A stretch of 64,000 nucleotides of DNA from Microcebus murinus (GCF_040939455.1 NC_134129.1:17308001-17372000), one strand, 5' to 3'. Shown: positions 24,001 to 37,694, counted from the stretch's first letter. The notes: generated by a model not told the origin, from the sequence alone. Translations and numbers: made by a program.

Positions 24001-25114
24001 GATGTACAGGTTTGAGTTGGGATCTTTGAAATAATTTACCCTAATCTTTTTACCCAGTGGGATAACCCTTTCTATAACACTCCAGAGAAATGCTAGCATT
24101 CCTAAACACCTTTGCCTGAAAACTCAGTGAGCAAGCAGGGACTCCAATCCTTTATGAAGCAGATTTTGTTTTGTTACTTCATAATTAAGTTGTTCTTTAT
24201 GTTGTACTTTGTACCAGACCATAACTTCGCTGTTCTCTTCTTCAAATGATTGAGTATTCAAAGCATACAGACAAGTATCAAATACTATAATGAACATCAC
24301 CGAGATTCATTTACTCTTAATTTTTGCTTTATTTGCTTGAGGTTATTATTTGCTGTATTACTGTATATCAGAGACACGCACATCAAATGTCTTCCTAAAA
24401 ATAAGATAATTAAATTTATGGCATTTCTGCTCCTGATTCTAGAAGTTTTATTCAAAAAGGAAAGGAGGTTAATGTATTATCTGAACACCCATTCAGCTTT
24501 CTCTTTTACTTTCTAAACTGCAGTGAGACAAGACTCTCCTTGCAAGACCTCATTTGCCCTGCGGTCCTTCCAAACATCAGAGCTGGGCCACTGTTCTCTT
24601 TATTTATTACACACGGAAACTTCTAGATTATTATTCCTGCTGTAGGTGAAAAGTCTTGCCCTTCAAAGCTCCCGCTATTTGGCTGTTTCCAGTTTTCAGT
24701 GTTGTCAAATACCAACTGATGTCCTTGTTTATTTGACCTTTTTCTTCTTAAATAAGAAAAAACCAGCAATAATCAGGTGTATGGCATGACCATGTATAGT
24801 CAACCAATCTCCATAACCTTCACTGTTTCAAAAGTAGCATTATAAAAGTAGTAGGAAAAATTAGTTTTTCTAAAACATAAAATGCTGCAAATCACTCAAA
24901 TGAAATGAAAATAAAAATAAATCCCATGTTAAGTCTTATGTATGGAGACAAGAAGAAAAAGTGCTTGGCATGTAAGAAAACAGATAACACCCACCCCCAA
25001 ATAAAACCCTCTCAGCCCTACTAAAAGGAATTATAACCTATAAAGAAAGGAAAGCCAGAGAAGTATAAACCAACTATTTTCCAGGATAACCAAAAGACCA
25101 TGTTTATTTTATCA
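21056..25114. other. 4-kb AT-rich, Alu-free intron-like block
   Basis: The longest stretch without an Alu. I see an L2-like 3' end near 22515-22620, an 11-bp-stem hairpin at 23289-23321 and no reliable exon. A 39-nt open interval at 22477-22515 with AG/GT borders is too weak to call. 24250-24516 is open in one frame (88 codons) but has AT-driven composition and no splice context. Confidence 0.45.
22515..22620 (+). mobile_element. L2-like 3' end remnant
   Basis: 'ggcaagggacttacg', 'cagttcttggcagatag' and 'aataaatacttgtggaatg' follow the usual L2 3' terminal wording. Confidence 0.45.
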
Positions 25115-25128
25115 AAAGTGAAAAGTTG

Positions 25129-25453
25129 GCCGGGCAGGCCTGTAATCCTAGCACTCTGGGAGGCCGAGGCGGGCGGATTGCTCGAGGTCAGGAGTTCGAA
25201 ACTAGCCTGAGCAAGAGTGAAACCCCATCTCTACTATAAATAGAAAGAAATTAATTTGGCCAACTAACATATAGAAAAAATTAGCCAGGCATGCTGGCCA
25301 CGCATGCCTGTAGTCCCAGCTACTTGGGAGGCTGAGGCAGGAGGATGGCTTGAGCCCAGGAGTTTGAGGTTGCTGTGAGCTAGGCTGACGCCACGGCACT
25401 CACTCTAGCCTGGGCAACAAAGCAAGACTCTGTCTCAAAAAAAAAAAAAAAAA
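25129..25453 (+). mobile_element. Lemur Alu with 5' internal deletion
   Basis: Plus-oriented Alu starting GGCCGGGCAGGCCTG; about 13 nt of the usual 5' end are missing. Duplication AGTGAAAAGTTG flanks it (before 25129 and after the A tail). Confidence 0.9.
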
Positions 25454-26707
25454 GTGAAAAGTTGAAAACAGCAAAGTTGTGTGTCTACTAAAGAGGTATT
25501 AAAAAATTCTGAACAAATAGGAGGAAGTCTTAAAATGTCATAAATCAATGACACCGTGCTTACAAGAAGAGTAAACACATAAAAAGTGTGGCATTAGCAG
25601 CTTGCTGTGTTTGAACAGAAGATTATTCAGAGCAAAGCAAAATGTAATACCTAGATGTGAGGGCACAGGTCATTCCTGGATGGGATTGTTGCAGTTCTCC
25701 TAAAACTGCTTTGTGCTCCAGTAGTGATTGGCTTTGAGATTCTTCCCAGAAGTTAATGTGAAAAATAGCTTAAATCTCATTAAATACTATCCAGTGCTTT
25801 ACTGTACCCATAAGACATGATATACTGTTGGTCACATAAGTTTGCTTTCAGGGAGAGATGATTCTAGAAGCCTACAATAAGTAAGATATCAAGAAATTAT
25901 GGCAGAATTGCAAAAACCACATTGTTAATAGATTTAGAAATATTTAATTAGACAGTCAAAAATTCCAGTGAGTCTGAATTATATTATGAGCTAGTATAAA
26001 TAGCTTAGTGCTTTATTCCGATTTACTATATTTTTTTACATTGAATATTTGGCTTTAGTCATGATTCAGTTGATTTTGCCTGTGAGTAAATGAAATATTG
26101 TATTTTTCTCTCCTGGCTAAAGGAATTTGAAATTAAGAGTTTTAAGTGCAAAATTAATATTTTTAGAAAGTTAGCCCTTTCTGTCGGGTTGGGGATTAAA
26201 TTCATTGAACAGAAAAAACAGTAAGAAACTGGTTATGATAGAAAATAAGGTTAATTCGAGTTGCAACGCTAGATTGAAAATTTGGCTTTTTTAGCTATTG
26301 AAAAATGCCAAGACCTCTGATGGCAATACAACATGGAATGTGGATATTACATGTGAGTTCTTATACATGGTAAAAAGCCAGCTCCCTGTGGTCATTGGTT
26401 TTATTCTTAGGACCCATCAAACTATCACAGATATGGTACCATACTTCATGGTCCACGAACCCTCTCAGAGTTTTATTATAATTAGACTTTGAAAAATATG
26501 CATACCAAACATTACATATATATGGGATAAATTTTAGGCCTGGTAGATTTAGAAACTATTTTGTAAATCTAAATTTATTTTAGTAAATAAAATAATGTAT
26601 TGTTAAATGTATTGAACAATTAAGGTGTTGGTATATTTAGTTATTGGCTAATAAAAGCATTACTTGTCACTACGTAGAGAAGAAAGGGAGAAGGAAAACT
26701 ATAGATT
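25454..26707. other. Unique AT-rich intron-like sequence
   Basis: No repeat or exon recognised. Short open frames here are AT-rich and lack splice borders. Confidence 0.45.
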
Positions 26708-26727
26708 AAAAGGGATTTATTTAAGAG

Positions 26728-26980
26728 GCCGGGCGTGGTGGCTCACGCCTGTAATCCTAGCACTCTGGGAGGCCGAGGCGGGTGGATTGCTCGAGGTTGG
26801 GAGTTTGAGACCAGCCTGAGCGAGACCCCATCTCTACTAAAAATAGAAAGAAATTAATTGACCAACTAAAAATATATATAGAAAAAATTAGCTGGGCATG
26901 GTGGCACATGCCTGTAGTCCCAGCTACTTGGGAGGCTAAGGCAGGAGGATCGCTTGAGAAAAAAAAAAAAAAAAAAAAAA
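26728..26980 (+). mobile_element. Lemur Alu truncated in the right arm
   Basis: Left arm and linker are complete, but the right arm stops at 'ggatcgcttgag' and passes straight into A22. The duplication AAAGGGATTTA lies on both sides, so this 3'-shortened, A-tailed form was probably the inserted molecule. Confidence 0.88.
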
Positions 26981-27470
26981 GGGATTTAAGAGACACAGAT
27001 ACTATTGGCTGTATGGATTTTGTTTAGACTTGGATTAAAACAAACCCTTAAAAAGAGACTTATGAGGCAGTTGGGAAAATTTTAGAACTGATGGCTCGTT
27101 GATATTATAAAGAAATTAATAATATGTTAGTGGAATTATAATGGTTTTGGCTTATGTTTAACAAGTAAATCTTTGTCTTAGAGAATGCATACTGATTTAT
27201 CTGCAGAAGAAATGCTCTGATGTCTGGAATTTGCTTCAGAATAATCGAGAGAGGTGGGGTAGAGGTTGAGGAGTGGATGAAGATATAAATGAAACATGAT
27301 TTGCCATGAGTTACTTGCTGAAGCTGGGTGTAATGAATGAGGGGTTCATGATACTATTCTCAATAATTTGGCATCAGTTTGCAATTCAAGGCTGGGTATG
27401 AGAAACACACAAATGTGCTTATTATAAACATACGTGATGTGTAAATGTTGTATTTTGATTTTTTTTCCAG
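26981..27470. other. Unique intron-like sequence
   Basis: AT-rich. The pyrimidine-rich tract at 27456-27470 (TTTTGATTTTTTTTCCAG) forms the acceptor for the next candidate exon. Confidence 0.45.
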
Positions 27471-27513
27471 AGCTGAAGCCATTGATTGGAATTGTGGATG
27501 ATCTAACAGCTAA

Positions 27514-27603
27514 ATGCTTAATTCTCAGATCTACTCAAAAGCCACAAAGTCAGGATTAGATGATCCAAGTCGCCACTCAGAAATTACTGTCCCGAGTGAT
27601 AAG
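27514..27603 (+). CDS. Candidate 5' coding exon (unidentified)
   Basis: Splice borders define an exon 27471-27603 (acceptor TTTTTTTTCCAG, donor AAG|GTAAGA). All frames entering from the acceptor meet a stop, but an ATG at 27514, with an in-frame TAA just before it, opens 30 codons to the donor on a codon boundary (MLNSQIYSKATKSGLDDPSR at the start). This fits a 5' exon with 43 nt of UTR. The ATG context is weak (T at -3). If instead it follows 16655-16842 it reads Ser-stop and would be a terminal or non-coding exon. Identity unknown. Confidence 0.38.
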
Positions 27604-28856
27604 GTAAGATTATAGTAAATATTCTAAAGGCTAAATAGTGACTGAGGTCTAAAAAGATTTTTAAATGCTGTGTTTTAGCTACTAGATTCTATTGTAATTT
27701 CTCGATCCTGTAACTATTATGCCAGTAGTTCAAGGTTGTGATAATCAACTAAAGCGCTTAGAAATATCAACATATAAACAAGGCTTTGAGGGCATTTCCT
27801 CCTCGTAGATTCTGCTAGTAATGGGTACGGTTTTGTCGCTGGAATGCCATGCTTTCCCTTCTGTCACATGTCTCAGGGTGAGTCCTTTGGAAGCTGATGT
27901 TTCCAGGATGATTTTTTAGGGATCAACACCTATAAAGAGAGCAGGTAGGGAGCAGATGGGGCAGACGAAAATTGCTGTGCAGGCTCAAAAAAGTCAACCC
28001 TACAGACAGGACTGTAACCGTGGGAGTTTTATTTTCCTTCTTAAATAGTAAGCTCCTTGGGGAGAGAGGCACACCTTGCATGCCTTTGTATCTTGCAAAG
28101 CACATTGGAAAAGCTGCTGGGTGGATATTTGTTGAATGAAGGAAATCGGAGAAACATCTCATGGACTCTTCTAGAACATCCATCTAATCCTTCACCCTTT
28201 ACCCGAACCCCTTCCTTTCTGCAGCTGGAGTGCAGTTTAGAATGGCGACGTCAGTAGTGACAGGGACCTACAAGCACAAAATGCTGCTTGGCATTAAAAA
28301 AAAAAAAAAAAAAAGAAAAATGGTGACAGGAATGGTTGTCGTGTGTGTTGTGAACAAGAATGAAGGTAGCTTCCTCTCTGATTAGCGTGTGTTTGTATCT
28401 GGGCTTCCTAGATAAGGAAGGACCCGCAAAGGGACCCGAGGAAAACCACAGACATAAGATGTAAAGAACTTGAAATCATAGAAAGAAAGAAAGAAACACC
28501 TGGAAAGTATAGAGATACCTTTTAGGCATATTAAGGCATATGGTGTATGAGTCTAACCAGTTCTTTCTGTTTGTGGGTAGTAGGCTGATTGGATATTAAT
28601 TTTGATCCTTTTAGTGCGCAAGAAATTTAAGTCTTTTACTCGACTTCACTGTGTTTTTCCTTTTTCCTACAGGAGTCCAAGAGGCAGGATTTGTATGAAT
28701 AAATTCTTAAATTTTTCTCTGAGTCTTAATACCATATTAATGTTTACATGTAAAGGACCTTCAATTAATATCTTTTAAATGAATGAAATAAAGAGTAGCT
28801 GACTCCTTAAGTAATGTGGTAGAAGAATAAAGATTAAAAACTTAAATAATTCAAAG
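27604..28856. other. Unique intron-like sequence with L2-like piece
   Basis: 28040-28142 ('gagaggcacaccttgcatgc', 'atatttgttgaatgaagg') resembles an L2 3' end. An A18 tract lies at about 28296-28314. No exon supported. Confidence 0.4.
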
Positions 28857-29110
28857 CACCACATGTACTCACCATCAAATTGGTATTAACTGATCAACAC
28901 TTAAGTGCACATATAGTAGTAACATTTATCAGGTGTCAGGCAGGTGGGAGGGGGAGGAGGAGATGGGTATATTCACACCTAATGAGTGCATTGTGCACCA
29001 TCTGGGGGATGGACACGCTTGAAGCTCTGACTTGGGTGGGGCATGGGCAATATACGTAACCTAAACATTTGTACCCCCATAATATGCTGAAATAATAAAA
29101 AAAAAAAACC
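28857..29110 (+). mobile_element. L1 3' end, strongly 5'-truncated
   Basis: Begins in the last ORF2 codons ('caccacatgtactcacc'), then 3' UTR with GGGAGGGGGAGGAGG and GACACGCTTGAAGCTCTGAC, ending AATAATAAAAAAAA. Same family as 10330-10955. Confidence 0.85.
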
Positions 29111-30323
29111 AAAATTAATTCTGAACCAGAAATGTACTTGTTTTTCTTTTACAACCATTTTTCCCCCTGCTATCTATATAGTTCATTTTTGCTTCATCTT
29201 TTGAAAGATGTCAAATGATTTTCAATAATTTTCAATGATTTTCAATCATTTTCTATGTCAAATAATTTCCTGTTGAGTATTGGAAGAATGAGATTGTGCT
29301 TATGTTTCCCTAAGTGATTCAGATTTTTAAAATTATTGTATATAATTTAAAGTTATAAATATGATTACTTAGGGGGTTTACTCTATTTATTTTCTTGGTT
29401 TTTTTTCATTTCCTTCTACTCATTTGACACCCCCCCACCAGAGGGCAGGCAAAGGAAGAGAGAGAAGTTATTAATTTCAGCTCTGCACGTCTTTTGTAGA
29501 TGTCCTTTCGTTGGACTGTTTTTTCCTGCCTCTGGATTACATTAATGCAGTAGGATCAGCTACTTTTGCTATTTTAAAATATTTAATGAAATGCTCAATT
29601 ATTTTTAAAATAAATGACTAGTATCGATATATCTATTGAATTTAAATATTTTAAATTCTCCAACCCTTTTTAGCTCTCTATATTTTATCAGTTATTTTTA
29701 AATAATTTATGCTAAGGTGTTTACCACTACTGTGGATCAGCATGATTGATTGTAATAAGGAGTTGTTTTTTGTTTGTTTGTTTTGTTTAAAAGTACATTG
29801 GAATATTCATAATCAAGCGTAAAGTTTTAAGTGATTCCTTTTCATGTTTTACACAAGTTGATGTTCCTGAGGTCTATTAGTGAATTTTCAAAAATAAGAA
29901 TTGTCTTTGGAATACAAGTTACTGTTGGACACTTCAGCCTGAGACCAAAGTAAATTCGTATTTACGTTACCACCTTGCAGGTTTTCAAAGTCTAAATGTT
30001 AAACCAGATGAGTGTTGAACATTTTATGGCCTTAATATTGCTGTTAACACCCATTGTACATGCACACGTGTGTATTTATGTATACATGAAGTGCAGTTTC
30101 ATGGTCTGTAGCTGTTTGGTTTGTTATCAGCATGAGCAGTAAATGTCCTTAAAAATCAGCTTGGAAACAGCTGGCAGCTGACCCACTGGGGTTTAGCACC
30201 GCCTAAATTCACATGACGTTTCTTTGCTCTTTGACACAAATAGTGTGCACCTTCACTTGTCATCAAGGAAGTTGGTGAAGGAACCTTTCTGTGTGCTTGT
30301 GAGCCTAGTAGAAGAATCTTAAA
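29111..30323. other. Unique AT-rich sequence with decamer repeat
   Basis: 29217-29256 is four tandem copies of a 10-bp unit (GATTTTCAAT with one or two changes). Otherwise unique. Possible acceptors for the next exon lie at 30243 (ACAAATAG) and 30308 (GTGAGCCTAG). Confidence 0.4.
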
Positions 30324-30519
30324 ATGGATTTCTTAAAGAGAGTTGTTCCTCCCATGTTTTCGGGAGATGTGGTTTTGGATGCCAACATTCAGGAAAATTC
30401 CCCACGATTACTTAAGATGAGACGTCTTCATTCGCTTTCTTCAGAGAAGATGGTAGGGGAGCCAGGTGGTACCAGTTTCTATCAAAGTCATTGTGACAAA
30501 TGCCAGCATCAACGGCTAG
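30324..30519 (+). CDS. Candidate first coding exon (unidentified gene)
   Basis: The ATG at 30324 has a strong context (AAAATGG) and an in-frame TAG upstream at 30309. The frame runs 65 codons plus one base to a donor CTAG|GTAAAG at 30520. The peptide begins MDFLKRVVPPMFSGDVVLDA, has a basic, serine-rich middle (MRRLHSLSS) and a CxxC-containing end (HCDKCQHQRL). Composition is balanced and no repeat overlaps. It ends in phase 1, like the 52878 exon, so both could be alternative starts of one gene. I do not recognise the protein. A chance open frame is the main alternative. Confidence 0.45.
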
Positions 30520-31586
30520 GTAAAGTAAAAACATATTTCTTTTCGATCCTTCCAAAAAAGTATTTTAGGCAAGTAAAATTAATTTTTACAAGTGTGAATT
30601 CTAGTGAGCATGAATCTTGATTTTGAAAAGTTTAAATATGAAAAATGTTTAACAAGTTAGCTGTGTAGTTGGCCTAAATTTTTCTGATCATGACATTTTT
30701 GCTTTGAGTTTAGCTGGAGGAATATTTATGCTATAAATCAAGATAAAGCCATTAAAAATTTAATAGCTTTGATGATCTTTGGAAAATGTTTTAATGAGGT
30801 GCTACTGAAAAGATGTTATTGCTACAACCCATAGGCTATGTAAACAAAAAATAACATGTGGAATTTTATCTATGGCTGTAGAAACCACTTAAATTTTGTT
30901 TAAAAATATGTTCCATTGTTTTGTTTTAAAGATAGTGAATATTTTGGGTGAAGATAGTTTTTTATCAAAGTACTTTTGTTGCGTGTAATCTTGCAAAGTT
31001 GAATATAATGCTATGTAAAGTTTGAGGGGATTATATTTCACATGTTTTAGGATAAAATTCAGTTTGCATATAGTAACTAGCAAATACTAGAAGAAAGGAA
31101 AATCCTTTAGGGAAAAGATAGAAAAATTCTTCAAGTTTTAAAATTTCTGATCAAAATACTTTAAATGTTAAAATGTTCTGTATGAATTTTTAAATTTAGG
31201 GAATAAATAGCTGCTGATATAAATTAATGTACTATTTAGCAGAAGAGTTTCTGTAAACCTTCTGCAAGTTTGATGTATATTATAGCTGTTTTCTATGCAT
31301 ATTTTAATATACACACTTATTTTAATGTGCACATATACATTTTCATTAGTAGAATTTAAAAAAAGAAAGAAATCTATTGTCCAAATAGTTCTGTTACTTA
31401 TGTTTTCATTTAATACATCATAGACATCTTTCTGTCTCATTTAAAATGTACTTCCTTGTGTGGATATAACAATTTATTCAATTAATCCCTTATTGAGGAA
31501 GATTTAGAATGACTTTAATTTTTTGTTATTAAAAATTATATAATTAAATCATTTATATATCACTTAATACCTTTGGGTGATTGCCT
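30520..31586. other. Unique AT-rich intron-like sequence
   Basis: About 1.07 kb, very AT-rich, no repeat family or exon recognised. Confidence 0.5.
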
Positions 31587-31923
31587 TTTTTTTTTTTTTT
31601 TTTCATTTTGAGACAGAGTCTCACTCTGTTGCCCGGGTTAGAGTGCTGTGGCATCAGCCTAGCTCACAGCAACCTCCAACTCCTGGGCTCAAGCGATCCT
31701 CCTGCCTCAGCCTCCCGAGTAGCTGGGACTACAGGCATAAGCCACCATGCCCAGATAATTTTTTCTATATATATTAGTTGGCCAATTAATTTCTTTCTAT
31801 TTATAGTAGAGACGGGGGTCTCGCTCTTGCTCAGGCTGGTTTCAAACTCCTGACCTTGAGTGATCCTCCTGCCTTGGCCTCCCAGAGTGCTGGGATTACA
31901 GGTATGAGCCACTGGGCCCCGCC
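31587..31923 (-). mobile_element. Lemur Alu, full length
   Basis: Complete Alu. Duplication GGGTGATTGCCT flanks it (about 31575-31586 and 31926-31937). Confidence 0.9.
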
Positions 31924-31967
31924 AAGGGTGATTGCCTCTTAGTATAAATTTCTATATGCATTTAAAA

Positions 31968-32690
<723 letters not shown>

Positions 32691-32709
32691 GACCATGCCA
32701 AGTTACCTT

Positions 32710-33039
32710 TTTTTTTTTTTTTTGAGACAGAGTCTCACTTTGTTGTCCAGGCTAGAGTGAGTGCCGTGGCGTCAGCCTAGCTCACAGCAACCTCACACTC
32801 CTGGGCTCAAGCGATCCTCCTGCCTCAGCCTCCCGAGTAGCTGGGACTACAGGCATGCGCCACCATCCCAGCTAATTTTTTCTATATATATTAGTTGGCC
32901 AATTAATTTCTTTCTCTTTATAGTAGAGACGGGGTCTCGCCCTTGGTCAGGTTGGTTTCGAACTCCTGAACTCAAACGATCCGCCCGCCTCGGCCTCCCA
33001 GAGAGCTAGGATGACAGGCGTGAGCCACCGCGCCCGGCC
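32710..33039 (-). mobile_element. Lemur Alu, full length
   Basis: Complete Alu. Duplication AAGTTACCTTT flanks it. Confidence 0.9.
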
Positions 33040-34881
33040 TCAAGTTACCTTTAAAACCTTTCTCAATTTAAACTCTCCAGGGCAAGATATGAGATTTCTT
33101 ATTACCTCGTATTTTCCCAAACACTATTTCCTCGTGCCAGTTTAAAAAATAGTGTCATATTCATGAGAAAACCATATTTTCTGTTTTAAAAATATCAATT
33201 GTTTAAAAGAATGAAAGCGATTTTAAGTTTTAACAAGAAATAGATATTGATCTCTACAGTATACTGGAATTACAAGTAATCATTTTTTTATACTCTTCCT
33301 TCATTTGGGTGGGTGGAATGGAGATGAGGTTTGGTGCTTCTTAATTAATATCTATAAGATATCTATAGATATTAATAAGATATAGTTAATATCTATAAAT
33401 CTGTCAGCACTTAATTTTGTGTTCAACAGCGTGTATACTTGAGTGAAAATGTGAATTTGTGCAGTTACTTAAGATACTGGGAATTTCCTTTTCTTTTCAC
33501 TTTCACTCTGGATCATTTCATTTTCTTCATTGTTTCACAGCCTATGTGTTTGGTCTTGGCATTGAAATATTTGCAAATAAGCATTCAATTTAATGATTAA
33601 GAATTTTCTATAGTATATATCTATTTTTACTAATCAAGGTCAGAACAAAGCAGAATCACGGAGTACTGAAGAATCTCATGTCTGTTGAAATTTCTGAGGC
33701 TGTAGGTTCTTTGTGGGATAACTCTTGCCCAATTTTTCTCTTCAAAAATATAATTCAGGGCTGGGGGTGGATGAGAAAAAAAAAGTAAATAAAATTCGAC
33801 TTTAGGAAAGGACTATCAAAGTTAATTTAAAGAACTTCTTTGGCTCTTTATATAGAGAGATTCCATTTTAAAGTCTGGTTTTAAAATTTCAATGTACTAA
33901 TGAAAGTCCTTATTTTGAATCTCAAGATTTGACACTAAGTTTGTATCCTCAGTAGGAATAGAACCCATGGTTCATTTGACACCAGTCTATGCGTAGGTTA
34001 CTTGCAGTTCAACATAAGTGAATCTTACTTCCTGTTTACTGGTAGTTCTATGATAGAGATAATGCATTAGTTTAGCCAGAAGTCATAAAAATATGACTAT
34101 TATAGTTCACTTAAGGTGTGTTATGGTTTTGTTCATTTAACAAAAGGAGAAATTGAGGGTGTGGAGAGATTTCAAGTAAATAATGCAAAGAAAGTACTAT
34201 TCTTTTAGAGAAAAACCAGTATGTAATCTCATAGCTTTGTACTTGAATTGGTTGTTTCCAACTTCTTTAATTATTAATTTGATACTTAAAAAGTGACCTC
34301 TAAGACATGTTAGATAAGATTGTAATATGGACCCACAGTTGTACTTTTGTGGGCGGATCAATTGAGAATAAGTCCAGCTTTGAATATGTAGAAATCTACC
34401 TGCTACTTTTAATTATAGAAATCTTTAAAGATGCTTATGATTTCTTGAATTGAGATATTTGCAGAAGGTTGATAGTTTAAAGAGCATTTTCCTTTGTTTT
34501 TGATCTTTTTTTAAACTGTTAAGTCACCTAATATTTAAAAATTTTTCTATAAGTTCCCATACCCACCGAATTTACCAATATCCTCTATTCCTCTATTCCT
34601 AAAATTCCTCTATTCCTAAAATATATTTTAAAATGCCCTAGTGCACTCTACACTGTTGAAATTGCTTGCCTCCATTTCTGCTTCCAATAGGCTAAGTTTT
34701 GTGAACTTACTAAGAGTTGATATTTTTAACCAAAACTGCTTATACCAATTATACTTGTTCTTTTGATTATATAATTTAATTAGATATTATGTAATCCAGT
34801 AAAGTATGAGATTGAACAGAAAGAGTTGTTTTAGCGTAAACAAAATTGAGTGGTTTGGTTAGACTCCATAAAGATAAATTC
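33040..34881. other. Unique AT-rich intron-like sequence
   Basis: About 1.8 kb. Contains an AT-rich palindromic cluster at 33345-33400 (ATATCTATAGATAT core) and a short duplicated unit TTCCTCTATTCCTAAAA near 34585-34620. No exon supported. Confidence 0.45.
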
Positions 34882-35209
34882 TTTTTTTTTTTGAGACAGA
34901 GTCTCACTCTGTTGCCTGGGCTAGAGTGCCGTGGTGTCAGCCTAGGTCACAGCAACTTCAGATTCCTGGGCTCAAGTGATCCTCCTGCCTCAGCCTCCCT
35001 AGTAGCTGGGACTACAGGCATGCGCCACCATGCCTGGCTAATTTTTTTTCTATATATTTTTAGTTGGCCAATTAATTTCTTTCTATTTTTTAGTAGAGAC
35101 GGGGGTCTCGCTCTTGCTCAGGCTGGTTTCGAACTCCTGACCTTGAGCGATCCGCTCATCTTGGCCTCTAGAGTGCTAGGATCACAGGCGTAAGCCACTG
35201 CACCTGGCC
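34882..35209 (-). mobile_element. Lemur Alu, full length
   Basis: Complete Alu with lemur linker; 5' end CACCTGGCC; flanked by AAATTCTT. Confidence 0.88.
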
Positions 35210-36602
35210 AAAATTCTTAAAAAATTTTTGCATTTGAATTATATATAGGCCAGAGAAGTATGCAAGATTGGAAGGATCGTGGCCTTGGGTACCTTCAACT
35301 TCCATTGCCACTTTGAAGAAATTGAAACTGGAAACCATAGCCAATGTACATGGGTTTGGTTTTAGGTAAGAAAGACAATGGTGTAATCAGCAAATGCACC
35401 TTAAAACAAGGCCTTGGCACTATATCAAAAGATTGGAGAATAAACATAGATTTTATATTTTAAGTTAAAATAAAACCTTTATTGGACTTATGATTTTTTT
35501 TTTCTGATTCCTACTTTAATGCAGTTTTTTTTTTATTACATGATTAGCCAACAGTTAGGATTTACACTAAAGGAACTCTTTATAATACACAGGTGTATAA
35601 TCGTGCAGTTTTGTTAAAGAAGTAAATCATTTATTTGCTATCCCTACTTCCTTAAAAAAAAAGAAGTCAAAATGATTATGTATTATGTTATGTAATCTTA
35701 TCTTATTTATGAGGTTATAAATAGCCTTATACTGTTTTGGGTGGAGTCCTAAACCCATGTCATCAAAGACTGATTTCTCTGATAGTATATGTTCCAATTC
35801 TAATATTTGTCATCAGGCATAAAAGTTGGTGGGAAGAAAAGGCTCTTTACTGATTGAGAATGTACTACAATGTTTTCTGACTATAGAAGAACAATGAATA
35901 ATAGAGATAGCCATAAGTCATCCTATAAATCAGGCAGTATGCGGATTTCTATAAACTTCTTTTGGGACGGTTACAAAGTCTTTACCTCTCCAGGATTGGA
36001 TTATTTTTTTATTCCAGTAGAATCAACCTTAATTTTGTTTTTGTTGTGCATCATGTTTGGAGTCAACAATAAGTGTTAATGTGACAAAAAAATATAACAT
36101 TGATTTTTATAATTAACCAAGAACAGAAGCAATGATACATTGACCAGAAGAAGGTTATATATGAACATTAAGTATGAAAGAAACATAAGAGCACCTTCTA
36201 GATTCTGGGCACTATTATTACCTTGTTTTATTTTACCGGTAACTGAAATGAGCTCATTTGTTTTCCCTATTTAGTACATAAGCCCCGCCCCCCGCCCCAC
36301 CCCCACCAAGAATAGAATATATAAACTAAGCATGAACTTTGCTTTGCCTGCTGTGTTCCAGGGCTTGGAACTTAATAGTTGCTGAATAAGTAATGCGTGA
36401 AAGTTATCTACGTCCTCTTGACAACCCTGCGAAATAGGTTATCAACATTTTGAAGGCTCATGGAGCAAATTATTCGACCCCTAAGTGGTATGGCCATGCC
36501 GTTGTTTTGAAGTTAGGCATTTGCTTCTTCTGTATCTCATTGCAGTGTCGTTTGATGTCTTTGAATCTTTATGTACAGAATACTTTTTTCAAAGACTGTT
36601 GT
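35210..36602. other. Unique AT-rich sequence with a weak exon-like interval
   Basis: 35249-35365 (117 nt) lies between ATATATAG and TTTTAG|GTAAGA and is open in one frame, but the acceptor has no pyrimidine tract. I list it only as an observation. A C-rich run (CCCCGCCCCCCGCCCCACCCCC) occurs at 36284-36305. Confidence 0.4.
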
Positions 36603-36783
36603 GTCTGTTGGGTGCATTGGTACACACCTGTGGTCCCAGCTACTCTGGAGACTGAGGCTGGAGGATTGCTTGAGCCCAGGAGGTTGAGGCTGCAGAGCTC
36701 AAGGATGACATCTGTGAAATAGCCCCTGCACTCCAGCCTGGACAGCATAGCAAGACCCTGCTCTTAAAAAAAAAAAAAAAAAG
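36603..36783 (+). mobile_element. Free right-arm Alu monomer (FRAM-like)
   Basis: Single Alu arm from 'gtctgttgggtgcattggtac' through 'cactccagcctggacagcatag' and A17. No linker or second arm; old by divergence. Confidence 0.8.
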
Positions 36784-37429
36784 AAAAGACTAGTCTATCT
36801 ATCCAGTTTAATTGTTCTATTAAAGAACATATACTTTTTGGGGATGCTTTCATTTTAGTTGAGAATATGTTTCAACAGGAAAAAACTTTAATTCTATTAC
36901 ATATTAAGCATTACTCTTTGAGACTCTGTCCTTTGCTTTAATAAACAGTTCACAATTATTTTTTTATAACACTTTGGTTAGACAAACTAGTTACTTAATA
37001 GCTGTTTCACATGACTTTTACAAAACAATTTAGAGACACACTATTGAGGTACAGTTTCCATTTCATTAGAAAGTGTCAATGACTCCATGGAATATAAATG
37101 TTTAGATAGTATACTGTTACATTTCTCTGGAGGTGTTCCATGCAAGTCTCTGGCAGGGAGAAACCAAAATGTAGCACTTTTTATAAACTTCCAAGTGCCC
37201 TTTCCTTGAGTTTTAAAAGCTCCTGTCTGTCTGTATTCTCTAGGAAAGAAAGGAGCTTGCTGTTCCTTGCTGGATTTCCTTTATAAGTGATTATTTTCAG
37301 TTTTGTTTTTGCAGAACCATTGTTCTCAGTGGTTTAATTGTCTATCCAAAAGAGCAAGTTTGTTTGTTTTTTTTTTTGGTAGCAAAGTTTTATTGTAAAA
37401 TAAGAAACGGATTAAAAATGGTACATAGG
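36784..37429. other. Unique intron-like sequence
   Basis: No repeat or exon recognised. Confidence 0.5.
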
Positions 37430-37694
37430 CTGAGTGCGGTGGCTCATGCCTATAATCCTAGCACTCTGGGAGGTTGAGGTGGGAGGATTGCTCGAGGTGA
37501 GGAGTTTGAAACCAGCCTGAGTGAGAGCCCATCTTTACTAACAATAGAAAGAAATTAATTGACCAATTAAAAATACATATAGAAAAAATTAGCCGGGCAT
37601 GGTGGCGCATGCCTGTTGTCCAAGCTACTGGGGAGGCTGAGGCAGGAGGATTGCTTGAGCCTAGGAGTTGGAGGTTGCTGTGAGCTAGGCTGAC
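37430..37694 (+). mobile_element. Lemur Alu, 3' end lost at an L1 junction
   Basis: Left arm, linker and most of the right arm are present, but the sequence stops at 'gtgagctaggctgacgcc' and switches directly into an antisense L1 3' UTR. No A tail remains. Confidence 0.88.
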
